Of a stretch of DNA of 64,000 nucleotides, positions 24,212 through 37,000 are shown one piece after another. The notes under the pieces are model-generated. The model worked only from the letters and a program-made list of their open reading frames with translations. It had not been told where the DNA came from and searched no databases. The position numbers and the translations under genes were made by a program. The DNA is taken from assembly GCF_021018805.1 (NCBI RefSeq), contig NC_086251.1:41424767-41488766 (forward strand), read 5' to 3'. Position 1 is the stretch's first letter. Every line of letters begins with the position of its first letter. The DNA comes from Prinia subflava (lineage: Eukaryota > Chordata > Aves > Passeriformes > Cisticolidae).

Positions 24212-25221
24212 AATAAAGATGGTTGTGCTTTCAAATCTCTTTTGTCTGGGAAGAGGTTATCTCCTAAGGCTGGCTTTACTCCTGACGTTTCTCATTCTTT
24301 GCTTTTCTTTACAGATCAGAAATAGAACATGAAATGCCTTGTCTTGCTATTTTCATCATTCTGCAGTCAGTCTGAGCATGAATCTGAGGCTATGAGGGTG
24401 GGAGGTGATGAGCTGAGTCAAGTCTCAAATATGGTTCTTTGCACTAGAAGGAGATAGATGTGGTTTCTGTGTAAGTCACCAGTTCAGGTCTTCTTGGTAC
24501 TGAAAGGTGATGACTGTTATGCTCTGTGAGAGCTGTTTTGCTCTCTTGAATTGAGGTAGAGGGTTTCCATCCACTTACCAACTAACTTTATGCAGTATTC
24601 TAGGAAGCTGAGAACTGTGGATAAACGCACCAACATGTTGGCTGGGGATGAGCACACAGGGGAAGTTTGTTCTGTCACTACTTGCATTTTCCTGGCTCCA
24701 TGAAGTTCTGATATTTTTCATCCTCCATGTTTAAAGTTCTTGGCCTGGTAACCCTCATCAAGTTGAATCAACTATAAAGATAGGAGAGAAGATGAGGGGA
24801 AAAATTACTTTCCTTTGAGGGAGGGCTTTTATTTCAGATGCAACCCAACAGATTTTTTTTCCTTTGATCTCCAAAAACCAATGAGAATTTATGGGTCATT
24901 TTCACATTTTTAACTGGCATTTTAATTTTCTTCACAAAAACATTTCAAACATTGAGGATCTCAGTAAATCCCTAAAGCACACGATGAAAAGTGTTCACAC
25001 AGACCATAAAATTGTAACTCTGGATTTGTACAGTTCACGCTTATGGTCAGTCATGTCAAGCTTTAAAGAATCTACCACTTCAGCCATCACGAAAAGGCAG
25101 TAAATCTGGAATATGCATTGAAAGTGCTTAGGGTGTCTGGGTATTTATACCAATGAAATGCCAAAATTTTTTACCGACACTCTCCATTTTTTACATTCTT
25201 TTACTAGCAGGTAATTTTTAA

Positions 25222-25247
25222 TGTGTATATATATCTATATATATCTT
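25222..25247. repeat. alternating TA-rich microsatellite
   Basis: TGTATATATATCTATATATATC-type sequence with few other bases. Confidence 0.75.
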
Positions 25248-26867
25248 TTAATGATGACAGTTATATTTTGGGTATTATTCATTTGCAACTGGTCAGGCCT
25301 TCCCTCATCAAAACAAGAGTCTGAACAATTTCACGCACATGGCACCTTGGGCAGAAGACAGTGGAAATCTTACAGATATGTGCATGGTTTGGGCTGAATA
25401 TAGTCAGAGCTACCTCTTTGGAAGCTCTCCAAATGTCACACACAGAATTCCTGGCTGTTTCCATAGCAGTGATGGGTGGGTTCCCATTCACTGGGGTGCT
25501 GCTGCTAAAGAACCTCTGTAAGGCCCCAGTGTCCCCACGTGGGACCAGAGCAGTGAAACCATGAAGGAGAAAGGGGTGACTCAGTTGGGAATCTTTATTC
25601 TGCATCAGAAGCACTTCAAACCACCCGAGGGATGCATACAGCTAGAAATATAAACTGAAGCATCCGTGGGGTGTCCATCATATGGTGCCATTAAGAGAGG
25701 TCCAAGTCAACCCTAGTACCCAAAGCAATGCAGTTATGTCAACGTAGTGATCCCAGCTGGGCTCCTTAGCATCTATTTTAAATGTATGCACTGAACACAT
25801 ATGCATTTATTTCCTAACCCAAATTAGGTCTCTTATCTAATTTTGAGTGCCTATGTATGATACTGCTTGGTGCTACATAGGTGCTTTCTTTCTATTGGAA
25901 GGGTGCTGGAAGCAAATTTTATTTACAATAGGAGATCACTTTGAAGAGACCATATTCCTTTTGGATTGACAATGAAGTCACACAAAACTAGTGCATAAAA
26001 GATTTAAGTATATATAAATAACTCAGACCAAGCCCATTGAGGCTAAAGGAAGAGTAGAAATATGCTCATGGGGTCCAGATCCAGGCTCAGCCACTTGGTG
26101 ACCCCACACTAGGAAAATGGTATGGAATTTGTGATGGTATATTTAAACAGTTCACAGTGTTTCAATCCTGACTGCCAAGGCCCCAGTACCCTCACATGGG
26201 TCTCCCCTCACCCTGCCCACAGCCCAGGACCCCATTTCAGGCCCTAACCAGCAACATCACAGGACGCTGGTCTCCAACTTCCATGAGGAAGCTGACATGG
26301 CAGCTCAGCCTAGGCCTGCCCTCATCCTCAGGGAGGTACCCAATGCCCAGGGCTGGGGCTGCCTTGGTGCCCTTGGCTGGGGTAGTGGGGTGAGCCTGGG
26401 CTGTCAGGCTCTGCCCTGCTGCCCTGTGGCTTTCCCTGAAGCTCCCTATACCCCACCCCCAGGGGCCCACCAGCCCTTGCTGTCCCCTGGTGCCGATTCC
26501 TCTATGCTCAGTAGCTGCTGCCTTGCTCTTTTCTACAGCTCAGGATGTTAAGAAGGTTAAACTCCAAAGAGAACCAGTTGATGCTGCAAAGCAGAACCAA
26601 ACTAATGATCATAACTGTGGCCTCCCTCCTCCTCCTCAGAGCCCAGACTATGTGCTTAAAGACATCATTGAATATAAAACATATACTTAATTCCTGGCAG
26701 AAAGAGAAACTGCTTTTTGATTTGAAAGCCCAGCTATCCTCTCACCCCATGAGAAAGGTTTGATTTTATTGTATTGTCTGTTCTCTCCTCTAAACAGCTC
26801 TCACTTCCCACTTTGAGTCCTTCTGGCAAGTATTGATATGCTTCTTTCTTGCTACAAAGAGGATACC

Positions 26868-27146
26868 ATGAACCTGTCATCCTTCAAACTGCTTCTCAGC
26901 TCATTTTTGCTGTGGTGTCTCTGTGAGTTAGGTATGAACGCTAATGATTTAAAGATAGTTAATGGTTTGTTGAAATTCCTAAGTATTTACAAATATTTGG
27001 CAGAGCAAGTGAGAAAAACTCAAACAAATTACATTCCTAGGTTTGTATCTCTCTCCAAATATGATATGGTAGTTATGGATGACTTTACTACAAGCCCCAA
27101 GGAACAGCAGTTTTGGAAAAGAACTCAAGAAATTCAGAGATTATAA
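26868..27146 (+). CDS. hypothetical secreted-protein-like frame, possibly a signal-peptide exon
   Basis: The ATG at 26868 lies in good context (ACC before it). It starts MNLSSFKLLLSSFLLWCLC, a convincing signal-peptide pattern, and the unspliced frame gives 92 residues. A pyrimidine-rich acceptor ends at 26797, and a GTGAGT donor begins at 26923, right after the hydrophobic stretch. This would make a 125-bp exon ending in phase 1, the usual design for signal-peptide exons of secreted and immunoglobulin-type proteins. The sequence after the donor shows no cysteine pattern, dibasic processing sites or family similarity that I recognise, and no partner exon was found. The start is loosely like the signal peptide of pro-melanin-concentrating hormone, but the rest is not. 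It is either an unidentified exon or chance. Confidence 0.15.
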   Translation: MNLSSFKLLLSSFLLWCLCELGMNANDLKIVNGLLKFLSIYKYLAEQVRKTQTNYIPRFVSLSKYDMVVMDDFTTSPKEQQFWKRTQEIQRL

Positions 27147-28346
27147 ACCATTCAAAAAGTCAACTTCTGCCAGATTATGGCACTAGAGGCCTTGCAGTGA
27201 ACCCTGCCTTGCTCTTTGTCCTTGACTGATCCCTTAAATCCAAGATGCTGAAATGACTCAGTAGATCAAATGACAGATCATGACTGAGGCCCTTTCTCCC
27301 GGCAAAGGAAGCCCAGGCAAAACTGGCCAGGTTTAAGGGGAGGCTTTAGATTTGCCCCGAGGGTCTTTCAATATGATGCTGGGTGTTGCCATTCAAAAGC
27401 CAGAGGGACATTATGTTTACTTAATGTTATGTAAAAAAAAAAAAAAACAACCAGATGCAGATGGAAGACAACTCTGTTCAAGACCTGCTGTATTACACAA
27501 ATGTTTGAATAACAGCATCATGTGCTGCTGACCCTGAGGAAAAGAAGTCTGCTCTGGCAGCAAGAGAGCCACTAATTCTTAGGTGCTGTAGTAACATCAG
27601 CAGCAACAGGCTCATGCTGTGGGAAGGCAGCCCTGTGTCCTATCTCAGAGCACTCTAGGGGCATTAAAAAAACACCATGCTGTAGCAATGGTATGGAACG
27701 AAGGGGGGGATTGTAAGGGATCTTTCTTTATTTTCAGGCCATAGCCATACAATCTGAGCCAATGTAGATGGCACATATAGCCATGTGGAAGATTTCATTC
27801 TTTCCAGCTGGCCCTCATTACCATTTGCTTTCAGTAATTTCAAGGAATAATGTAGCTGCCATTTCCAAGTCTCTGTCAGACTTTCTTTCAGAGAGAGGGA
27901 TTCAGGTGGCTTTAGTTGTTCCATTTTTTCCACAAAGAAATCAGACTTCTTCTCATACAGTGTAATAAGGGCAGTGTGTCCCCAGGAGGGACTAATTCTC
28001 ATTTCCTGGCTCAACACTGGAGGTAGGTAACTTATAGAAATAATTCTGCAATCTGCGACTACTGTTGCACACTGGAGCAGGCACTCTTAGGAGAAGGTTT
28101 GGAATTGAATTGCCTATTTATAAAGGAAGCCCAGTGTAGTCAGGACTGGCTTGTTTCATAAAGACTACAGAAGGACTCCCACAGCACTACTAAAATAATA
28201 GGAAGAGTAACAGGGATTGCTACAAGAATGAGTCGTAGGCGTGCAGAAAACCCAAAGGAGGCACTGATTTTGTCAGATGCACAAAGGCAGCTGTCACTTC
28301 CTCCCAGCGGCCATTCGGGGAGCGGATGGCGAGCAGTGCACAGACA

Positions 28347-28355
28347 GCCATCTTG
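28347..28355 (-). promoter_or_regulatory. YY1-like motif
   Basis: The minus strand reads CAAGATGGC, the YY1 core. It lies in a locally GC-richer patch. Confidence 0.3.
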
Positions 28356-29486
28356 TTTCCAGTCAGACTCAAAGGCCCTTGTTTGCCAAGTAAGAAGGAA
28401 CAAGAATGTGTTGAGCAAAAGATTCAATTTCTCGGTGTCTATGGGGAAATCAACAGACAATGGGAAGCAACATAAAAAGCACATACATGAAAGACTGTTA
28501 TTTAAAACCAGTTGACATAGTCATTTTCAGTGGAATCTGGCTGGCTGTAGCCAGTATTTAATTCAAAAATTCTTCAGGAATGAAGGTCTTTTGCAGGCCA
28601 GCTTTATTTGGCTGGGGTTGGGTTTTGCTTTTTCCCACATCCCGCCTGCTGAAGTTAGAGGTTGATGGCAGGGAGCCCGATTCCTCTGCCTCTTCCTGTG
28701 CCGGACACAGTCAGCATCACCTCTTTGTTATTGTCTGCTTCTGTATTCAAGAGAGGCTGGTGTGAGGTAGGGAAGGAACAGGATCACCTGATCTTTCTGA
28801 GAACAGAGCAAAAAATTATCTGAAGGGCGATCCATAAGGAGTAAAAAAGAAACCACATACAGTCAAGAATGGGCTATGTATGGTCCCATGGCAGCAACAG
28901 CTTTCCTGTTTGATAACTCAGAAGCCATTTAGGGATGTAAAAAAGAGCCCAGCAGACAATAGCAGCAAAACACTTGCTCCTAGAACTACACATAGAAAGT
29001 GAAAATAATGACAATTCCAAAGAACCTTTTTGAAGCACTGACAAAAAAATTTTACCTAATAATTTTTTATCCCATAAGAAAAGTACAGTTGAACTAAGGG
29101 CACTTAGAAATGCTGCCTTTACAAGTGAGGGATACAAAAATTAGTCCTGCTCAAATGTTCAGCAATACATTGCAGGTAGAAAATACACAGCAGGCTGGTA
29201 TGGTTGGGCTACTCCCACACAAAGCACCTAACATGTAAACAGTAAGGTAACCAACACAAAGCCATCCTTAAATCAACAACACACTCCACCACACTCCTCT
29301 GTCTTGTACACCTCACTTGCTTTCATTCTGTCTCCTGGGATGTTGAGCCCAGGTCTGCTAAAACTGAGATATTGTCTCTTGTTGACTCTGGCAAGCAGGG
29401 GGGCAGGGAGCAGCTGATATGGCAACTCCAGATGTGCTTTTTCTATTCTTTCTATTCATGTTCATCAGAAAAACAAAAAGCTCTCA

Positions 29487-29500
29487 GTTGCCATGGAGAC
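29487..29500 (+). promoter_or_regulatory. RFX X-box-like motif 1 (imperfect)
   Basis: GTTGCCATGGAGAC has a perfect left half (GTTGCC). The right half is GGAGAC where RGYAAC is expected. It lies about 20 bp before a CpG-containing GC patch. Confidence 0.3.
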
Positions 29501-32325
29501 AGTATCTCTGGCACTGATGTACGCAGTGGGCGGCAGCAGCTTCCCGGCTGCAGAGACGCCCAAGAGCTGGCACTTCAGCAAGCCACTCACTGCTGAGCGT
29601 GCTCTGCAGCAAAAGGTGCAAGCTTCGATGACAGGCAGGGCTTCCCCGAGGTGGCCAAGAAAATGAGAAAGTGGTAGATCCAAGGATCTGTGGATTTTGC
29701 ACCTGAAAAAGATGTCAAAGTGATGTTGAGGTGAATTTGGAGTCACAGAGAAGTTGTACAAATCCCTGAAAGGCAGTACATGGAGAAAGCTGGTAGCCTC
29801 TTTTGAGATGAAAACATTTTCAGATATTCAAAATATTGTGTTTATAGAGATAATAGTAGAGAACATAAGCAAGAGAACAGTGGAGAAAATAAGCAAGACC
29901 ATTTTGCAGAAGGAGATTTTTTTTCCAGGAAAGCAGTGAAATTGAATCTTTTGAATCACTTAGAACTTATATCTGCACTCAGTAAAGGAAACGATCCTCT
30001 GCTGGTCCCCAGGAGACACATGAAATGAGACCAATTAGGATTTCTCCAGCTCTAAATACAAGGACTGTGCAAAGACATACTTTACCCTTATTATGTTTGA
30101 AAGTGAAAATGAATAGTGTGTGCCCCAGCTGAATTAAAATCAGGGCTTGCATTATGTAAAAAACCAAAGATGATCTGTTCTGTCCTTAAAATCTCTGAAA
30201 ACATGACCACAGGGTTACCTGATCAACTGGAAATACCTGTTATGGAGGCCAGTCTTAACAGTGTCCAGTGGATGTTATCTCAGAAGACAGTGAGAACAGC
30301 AGATAATCTATCTGGCCATTTTGTTGTATGGGGAAAGAAATTTCACTGAACCAGGGATATGTTCTCAAAAATATGAAACTTCTACCTCTTGTGCATACTG
30401 TATTCACCATATTTGATTACCACTGTTTTTGCAGGCAGATACTGCTAGTGATCAAAGATTATCCAGACTATTTTACAGCCCAGATCTTATAAATGAGCCA
30501 CTTTCATTTCTGGTGTAAAGTGGTACATCCTAATTGAACTCACAGAAATTACATGAATTGTAACAACATGACTCTGACTGTTTGGCTCTGAAGTGGGCAG
30601 TAGGACAAGGATCCACAAAGTGCACAGAGTAACCTCACTAATAAACATTAGGCCACAGGATTGCTAGAAGAATTGAGTTGTGGGTTGTCCCATGACATAG
30701 AAGTAGATGTGACCTGCTGGATGTGCTCACAAGAACACTGGAAAAGGTCTGGAGTTCTGCCTATTCTCATCTACATTTTTGTTCCCAAACCAGTTTTGCT
30801 CCATTACTGTTCAAGAAACTGAGAAAGGCTGCTGATAGGAAGAAGCCCTATTAACAGAGACACCCTCCTGGAGGTGGTAAGGAATAGACATTAGGCTGCT
30901 GTCTAAATCATGCAGCAGTCTAGCTGGCCAGGGCTTATTCCTCCTGACATCTGCTTTCTGAGGTACTGCCATCCATATTAGATTCCGTCAAAAACCATTT
31001 TGCCACCAAGCTGAGTAGCTTCCTGGGACGTGTGTCGCTGCAGGGGGCCCACCATGCCCATCCTTTGTCCTGGAGAGATTACATTCACCCTAACAGCAGG
31101 GACTGGGGGTTATAATGCCTTTGTCCAGAAGAATTGGAGATCATTCCCCCATGAAGATACTCTGCATTTGGCTGGCTCAAATGGAACAAATCAATAATTT
31201 GCCACTGCAGAGTTTGAAATGCAGACACTCAGGATGTTTACTCTGAAGCTATCTAACTCAGGAGAGTGTTCCCATGGGGGCTCAGATGCAGGGGTGTCTG
31301 AGTGGATGATACCTTTTTAGATGAGTCCAAGGGAAATATATGCTACAGGATGGGGCATGGAGAGTTCAGCAGGTGGTAAGGAGTGACCCCACAAACCAGT
31401 GCTATTTTGGGCACATGATATAGCCAGAAGACTCATCTGGTTTTCAAAACTGAAATTCCTTTTCTGGACCTAAAATAATACATGGCTTTATTGGGGAACC
31501 ATGTGTTAATTGGTATTTCAATTTGACTGATTTAATTTCGCTTCCTAAATTTTCCATATCATAGATGGTTGGATGCAGCATCCTGCTACTTCAAATGTTG
31601 CATAGCATTGCTATGCTCTGTTAAATAACTTCCTTCTTCCTTGCCAGAAATAGCTATGTTTCAATACTAAGTGAAGAGATCTTTATAGTTTCTAGAGTTT
31701 CTAACTGGGATTGCTGAAATGTATAAACCTGTTCTGATTTTGCTGTCTGGAGAAGCAGCTGTTAATAGGGAGGAGCATCCAGTTTGGTCAGTTTAGCCAC
31801 TCCACCAGAACCTGTCAGGTAAAGAACATTTCTGCCAACTCTTTCCTCAATCTTTTCTGCTGATCTCTGTATTTAGATTACCTGAAAAACACTACTCTGG
31901 AGCCTGAGGAAGACAGGATGCTTCACTAATGCGGTTGTAAACTGTGTTTTAGGCTCTGTGAATATTGAGCTGGTTTAGACTTCGAGCAAGCTGATGGCGT
32001 TCCCCGTTCTTAGGAGTCAGCCCCCTCAGTAATAATGGAGGCTGAGGGACCAGTCAGAATCTCTGGCAGGGTGACTGGGAGGGTATTGCTGCTGGCAGGA
32101 GTGTCTGAAGCAGTGAATGTGCCCAGCATGCCAGCGAGCTGTGTTCACTCATCCAAGGGCTGATTTAGCTCAGAGGTGGTTCATGAGACCTTGGCCCCTC
32201 TCCAGCTCGAGCCTTTCCCCTTCTCTCAGGAATAGCAGCATGGGTTAAAAGAAGGACTGAAGAAAGCCCAGCTTTACTTAACCACACATGGAAATAAAGA
32301 AATGTCTACAGCAATATGGGGAATT

Positions 32326-32392
32326 AAGGGAGAGAAGGTAAAAGGAAGGAGGGAGATAGAAGAAGGAGGGAAGGAGAGGATGACAGGGGATC
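32326..32392 (+). repeat. purine-rich tract
   Basis: Almost uninterrupted A and G (GGAAGGAGGGA-like units) over about 65 bp. It leaves frames open on this strand by composition. Confidence 0.75.
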
Positions 32393-33998
32393 TTTTCCAG
32401 CCCTGCTTACAAGGTGCGGTATAATTCATGGCTCTTGTTTACACTGCTCCAGACCACATCACAGACATTCCTGGTTAATGGCTTCCATCTGGAGCAGCCA
32501 TGTGCTGCCCAGCCTCCCCCTCACCATGCTGCCAGCAGAGGAGCGTCTCCCTCCAGACCTCCCTCCAGAGAGCTCCTACCTCTCACAGACTGCCTGTCAT
32601 GGGGGGGATTGGTGCATGCGCCGTCTGTCCCCGAGACATTACTGTCACGTTTCCATGAACCAAATAAAGGGGCTGGGATATACCTCAGACAGCGGAAAGA
32701 CCTGGTAATGTGGGGCCCACAGGATGTGCTGGAAATGCAGTGCAGGGACACCCAGTGATTCTGCACAAGCTCAGCCTAAGTCCAGCAGGGATTATTAGCT
32801 CTGGCTCAGCATCAACCCTGCTGGACCTGGGCCGCTTCCCAACAGGACCACTCAAATGTCTCCACATTGCACCTCCCAGCACTCTGGGTTTGGGAGGGTT
32901 TATTAGCCTGGGCACAGTGCCAGACATGAGCTGCCTTTCTGCATCTCCACAGAGCTTGAACTGAGTTTCAGTGTGCTCAGAGCACAGTGGAAAGACACCT
33001 GCTTGACACTAAGGCAGCCCAGCTCCCGTCAGGCTGGTGCTAAGCCAGCCCTGGTGAATCCAGCCAGATTTGTGTGAAATCTCTCATGTGTCTTTGCACC
33101 ATGCTTGCCAGCCCTCACAGCCCCAGCAGCAGGGTACTGAAACAACCCCACTGGTTCTACCTGGGCCAGGTTTATCAGGTTGGGATCTACATTTGGCAGA
33201 AGTGGCAAAGCTGTTCAGAGATCTGAACCAGATCTGGAAGCAGCAAGGCCACAGTCACACAGTGCAGCACAAAGGCTCCGTTTCTGAGTCCTGCCAGACC
33301 TGGTCTGGCTCAACTTTCTCTGCATCTGCAGCAAAGACTAAGGTGCAGAGGCAGAGCTGTGTGTGGGCTCCATGACCAGAACAGAGAGGATGGTGGAAGT
33401 CAAAGGTGCACAGTGGAACTGGGATGGCCAAAGGAAACAGTAGCAAAATCTACTACAGATCTGAGTAAGCTGCATCCAGAGGATCCAGCCTTCAGCTGGC
33501 CAAGAAAACAGCAAAGGCAGCCTGCAAACTGAATTTAGACCATGATGACATGCAGAAAATTCAGTGAAGTTGGAATCAAACCCAGGCTACCACAGCAGTT
33601 AAAAGTGAATTTATTTATTGAGTGTCCTACAAGGTCTTGGAGGTGTGGTCATGGGTTAAAGGGAGAGACATGGGAAGATCAGTTTCTCATTCTGCTCTCT
33701 TTGTTTGTGTCATGCTCTCTCTCAAACTCATTCTCTCAGCTAAGCAATACATTCCCAGCATCTGTCAAGTCTGATCTGCTCTAAGCTCCAATGAGAGGCA
33801 AAAGAGGAGCTGAGATGGGAATGAAACAGAATCCCGATCTGTGACGAGGCACTGAGACTCCTCATCGCACCCCATGTGGGTATGCCCTGTCATAAATCAT
33901 CATTTGTCAAATTCAATAAGCATCCTTAACACAAAAATGATGCTATCTCCTGGGAGCCTCAAGTGCCTGAAATTTTGCAGATATGGAGATACAAAAAT

Positions 33999-34040
33999 AT
34001 AAGGGAAGAAGGGAGGACAGGGGGGAGGAGGAAGGAGGAC
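33999..34040 (+). repeat. purine-rich tract
   Basis: GGA/GAA-rich simple sequence of about 40 bp. Confidence 0.7.
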
Positions 34041-37000
34041 AGATTTTGCACGGCAGAAAGGATGTTCTTCTCTATCCTCTGTTCCATTCCTACCCTGTTA
34101 CCCTCCACCCCACTGCCACACATGCAGCCATGAATGCTGTCTTCCCAGGAATGCTGCAGACCCAGCTCCTGGCACATCTTTTGCATACTCTAAAAGGAGA
34201 AAGCAGGCTGTGTGTGCAATATGGAAAAAACATCTACTTTGGGGGTCACAAGCCTACCACAAAAAGCTTTCCTGCTAGCCCAGAGACATGTGGATGGCAG
34301 GAGGCCCCTGGGGAACGGCATCGTGCTTTGGACAGAACAGGTCATGGGGCACTTTCATTAGAAATCATGCTGCTGCCATTTCCACTCCCTGCCAGCAACA
34401 TGAGAGCTGTAGCCTCGGTTAGACACCCCATCCCTTATTGTGCAACAACAGGAGGCTGGAGAATAGGGCCACCTCAGGGGGTTCAGCTGTGAAATCTCAC
34501 TCCTCAGTGGAATGTACTGCACTCTGGCCAGAGCCAGGGACCAGCACTATTGTAAGAAAAGGCTGAGTGCAGGCTGCTGTGACCACTGAAGCTTGAAAGC
34601 AGGCTCCATTTATGCACACACAAGTTGCATTGCACCATACATTAGCTATGCTTAAAATGTCACGTATAAAAAGGAATATGCAAGTATCCACAACAGCCAT
34701 TTTGTCTCCCCCTCAGGACTACAGTGCCTGTCTCCAAAATATAAAGTGTAAATCTCTGAAACTGCTTGAGCTGAAGTAGCAGGCAGAGGTGACAGAGCAG
34801 CATCCTCTGCAGATCAGGCACCCGTGGGACACAGATCATGACATACCGTCATGACCAGCTGTAGCTTTGTCCAGCTGCTCGAAATGCATCCCAGATGGGG
34901 TCTTGCTTATGTGACACCCACCAGCATGACTGACATCAGGGCCAGAGAGGATAAAGCAGGCTCAAACAGCCCCACTCTGGGGCTTCTGCAAATGAGATTT
35001 GGGCACAGGGAAACATTGCGGTGCTCCTTGGTTGATGGCAGGCTCACAGGCAGGCCAAGCTGCACAGCTTTCTTTGCACTTGTTCACACACCCTTGTTGT
35101 CAATGAATCATTCAGGTCACTGCACACAAATCTCTAACCACCTATCACCATTTATCCTTCTAAGATATGTGTGCTGCAGAGCAGCCATTTTAGGAAGAGT
35201 GTGGAGTTTTCTGAAACCTTTTCCAGAGGGTATTTTGAATGCCTCTACTTGCTGAGCCACACAGCAACCTGGTACCACAAACGAATTGCTGAAGTGACAG
35301 AGGGAAAGCATAAAACCACATTAAAATTCCAAATAAATATGAAAAATACCTTCAGTAGATAAATATGCCTTGACTTTGAAGGTCAGAGTATTGATCCATC
35401 TGAAGGCAAGAAGCAAGTACTTTGTGTGGCACTTGTGATCCTCCACTTGCAGTTATTATCATTATTGGCATTATTGTCACAGTACAGCACCTCAAGGACC
35501 TATTCAGGATCCAGATGCCATTACAAAAGAGACACTGAATTCATATGAAGAGATTTGTAATGAACAGTCTGATTCAAAACAAATCCAAACTCTATATGAC
35601 AAAGCAAACACAGCAAATCTTTGTGAATCAAGCTCAGTGCCACTGCAGCCAGACTGCTCCCAGCACCCAAGCCAGGATTTTAGAGGGGCTGTACCGTACC
35701 ACTGTCCCTTCTGGAACTGGGCTGTTGATATACCCAGGGATTAAGCCCATCCTCTAAGCAGCACATAAATCATAGATCTGTGCTTGAACTACCTTTGGGG
35801 ATGCTCCTCAACATGCGCCTCTTTCCCATCAAAAAATTCTGCACAAGGAAAAAGAGAGGAACAAGGATATTTGGAACAAGGACCAGCCTCCTGATCCTAC
35901 CACAGCTCTGACAACATGCCTGATGCCAGGTGATCCCCAGCAAACAGCCACTTCACCCAGAGGCAGGTGGAAGGTCCGTGCCTGTACACTCACTGCAGCC
36001 ATGCACAGATGGAGAGGACGTGCCCTGAGCCATCGCTCCATGCAGGCACCCATGAGAGGCCCCGTGCAGCCTCTCCACGCGTGGAAGATGTGGCCTCACT
36101 CACCTGCATGGACCTGCCTTCTGCCCTGCCAGCTGCAGAACGGGACCTGCAGCTGAAGGCAAACACATTTCTGCCCACGAGAAATGCAAAAGGACTAATT
36201 TTAACCTAGCACACATGAAAAGGACGAAAAGGGAAGCACAGAGGGATGAGTTGCAGCAGAAGCAGCAGGAATTCCTGAGAATGGGGTATTTGTTGAGGCA
36301 GCTACTTGTGCTGATCACATTTCTTCAACAGCAGTGGGTTAACCTAAGTTAACCCAAGGAAAGCTAGCTTGGGTGTGCCTCTGTGTTCTTCAAATACACT
36401 CCACAAATCCAGTTAGAAGAGTATGCCCTGAGAAACCTCCTGAAAGACAGACAATGCTATTATACAGGTCAGTTATTTCAGACATGGAAATGATTAGCTG
36501 AAACTGAGGGGAACTAATCTTAAAGAATAAATCAAATCAACTTTTTCCCCCACCATAATTCCTTGAAAATAGCTTTCCCACAAGATAAAGCTGTCTTCTT
36601 TTTTACACCTGCAGGGAGATACCAAACTCAATGACTGCTAGTGTTACAGGTCTGAATCTTGCCTAACTTCAGTCTTAAGCCAAGTAAATTCTGTTTGGTG
36701 AAAGAAGTAAATATTTTTCTTCAGACTACCTTCCAAGGAAAGAAAGTTTATGTGAGTGTGCTGCCTACACAGCTCTCTCCTTGTTATCCTTTTAACTCTG
36801 TGATAAGTTGCAGTCCAATTCGCAGAACCTTCAGGCAATTAAATCCCGGGAAAAACCTCATGCAACGAGTTTCATGAAAATGAATGGCTGGATCAAGTAC
36901 TGCAACCCAAATTAGTGTCTCCACAGAATTCCAGAAGGGGCACAAAATCTAACTGCAGCACACTCTGTTAGCAGCCAGCTGACCAGTGAGCCTGTACTGG

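Larger units (their letters stand above)
23207..26797. other. mostly featureless stretch
   Basis: No gene is recognised. It contains three consecutive inverted repeats (23505-23577), a TATA box next to a small frame (24046-24211) and an alternating TA patch (25222-25247). A GC-leaning patch lies at about 26170-26500, with several possible AG acceptor sites but no known protein. Confidence 0.5.
27147..32325. other. non-coding stretch with a few motifs
   Basis: No gene is recognised. An A homopolymer of about 14 lies near 27426. GC-leaning patches at about 28200-28430 (with a YY1-like site) and 29375-29640 (with an X-box-like site) may be regulatory. The remaining sequence is plain. Confidence 0.5.

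Noticed and set aside
26868..27146. Similarity to pro-melanin-concentrating hormone
   Set aside because: Only the signal-peptide start is alike. The C-terminal hormone with its cysteine pair is absent.
33983..34492. 169-codon plus-strand frame
   Set aside because: It starts in a purine-rich simple repeat. Its composition changes abruptly and no family matches.
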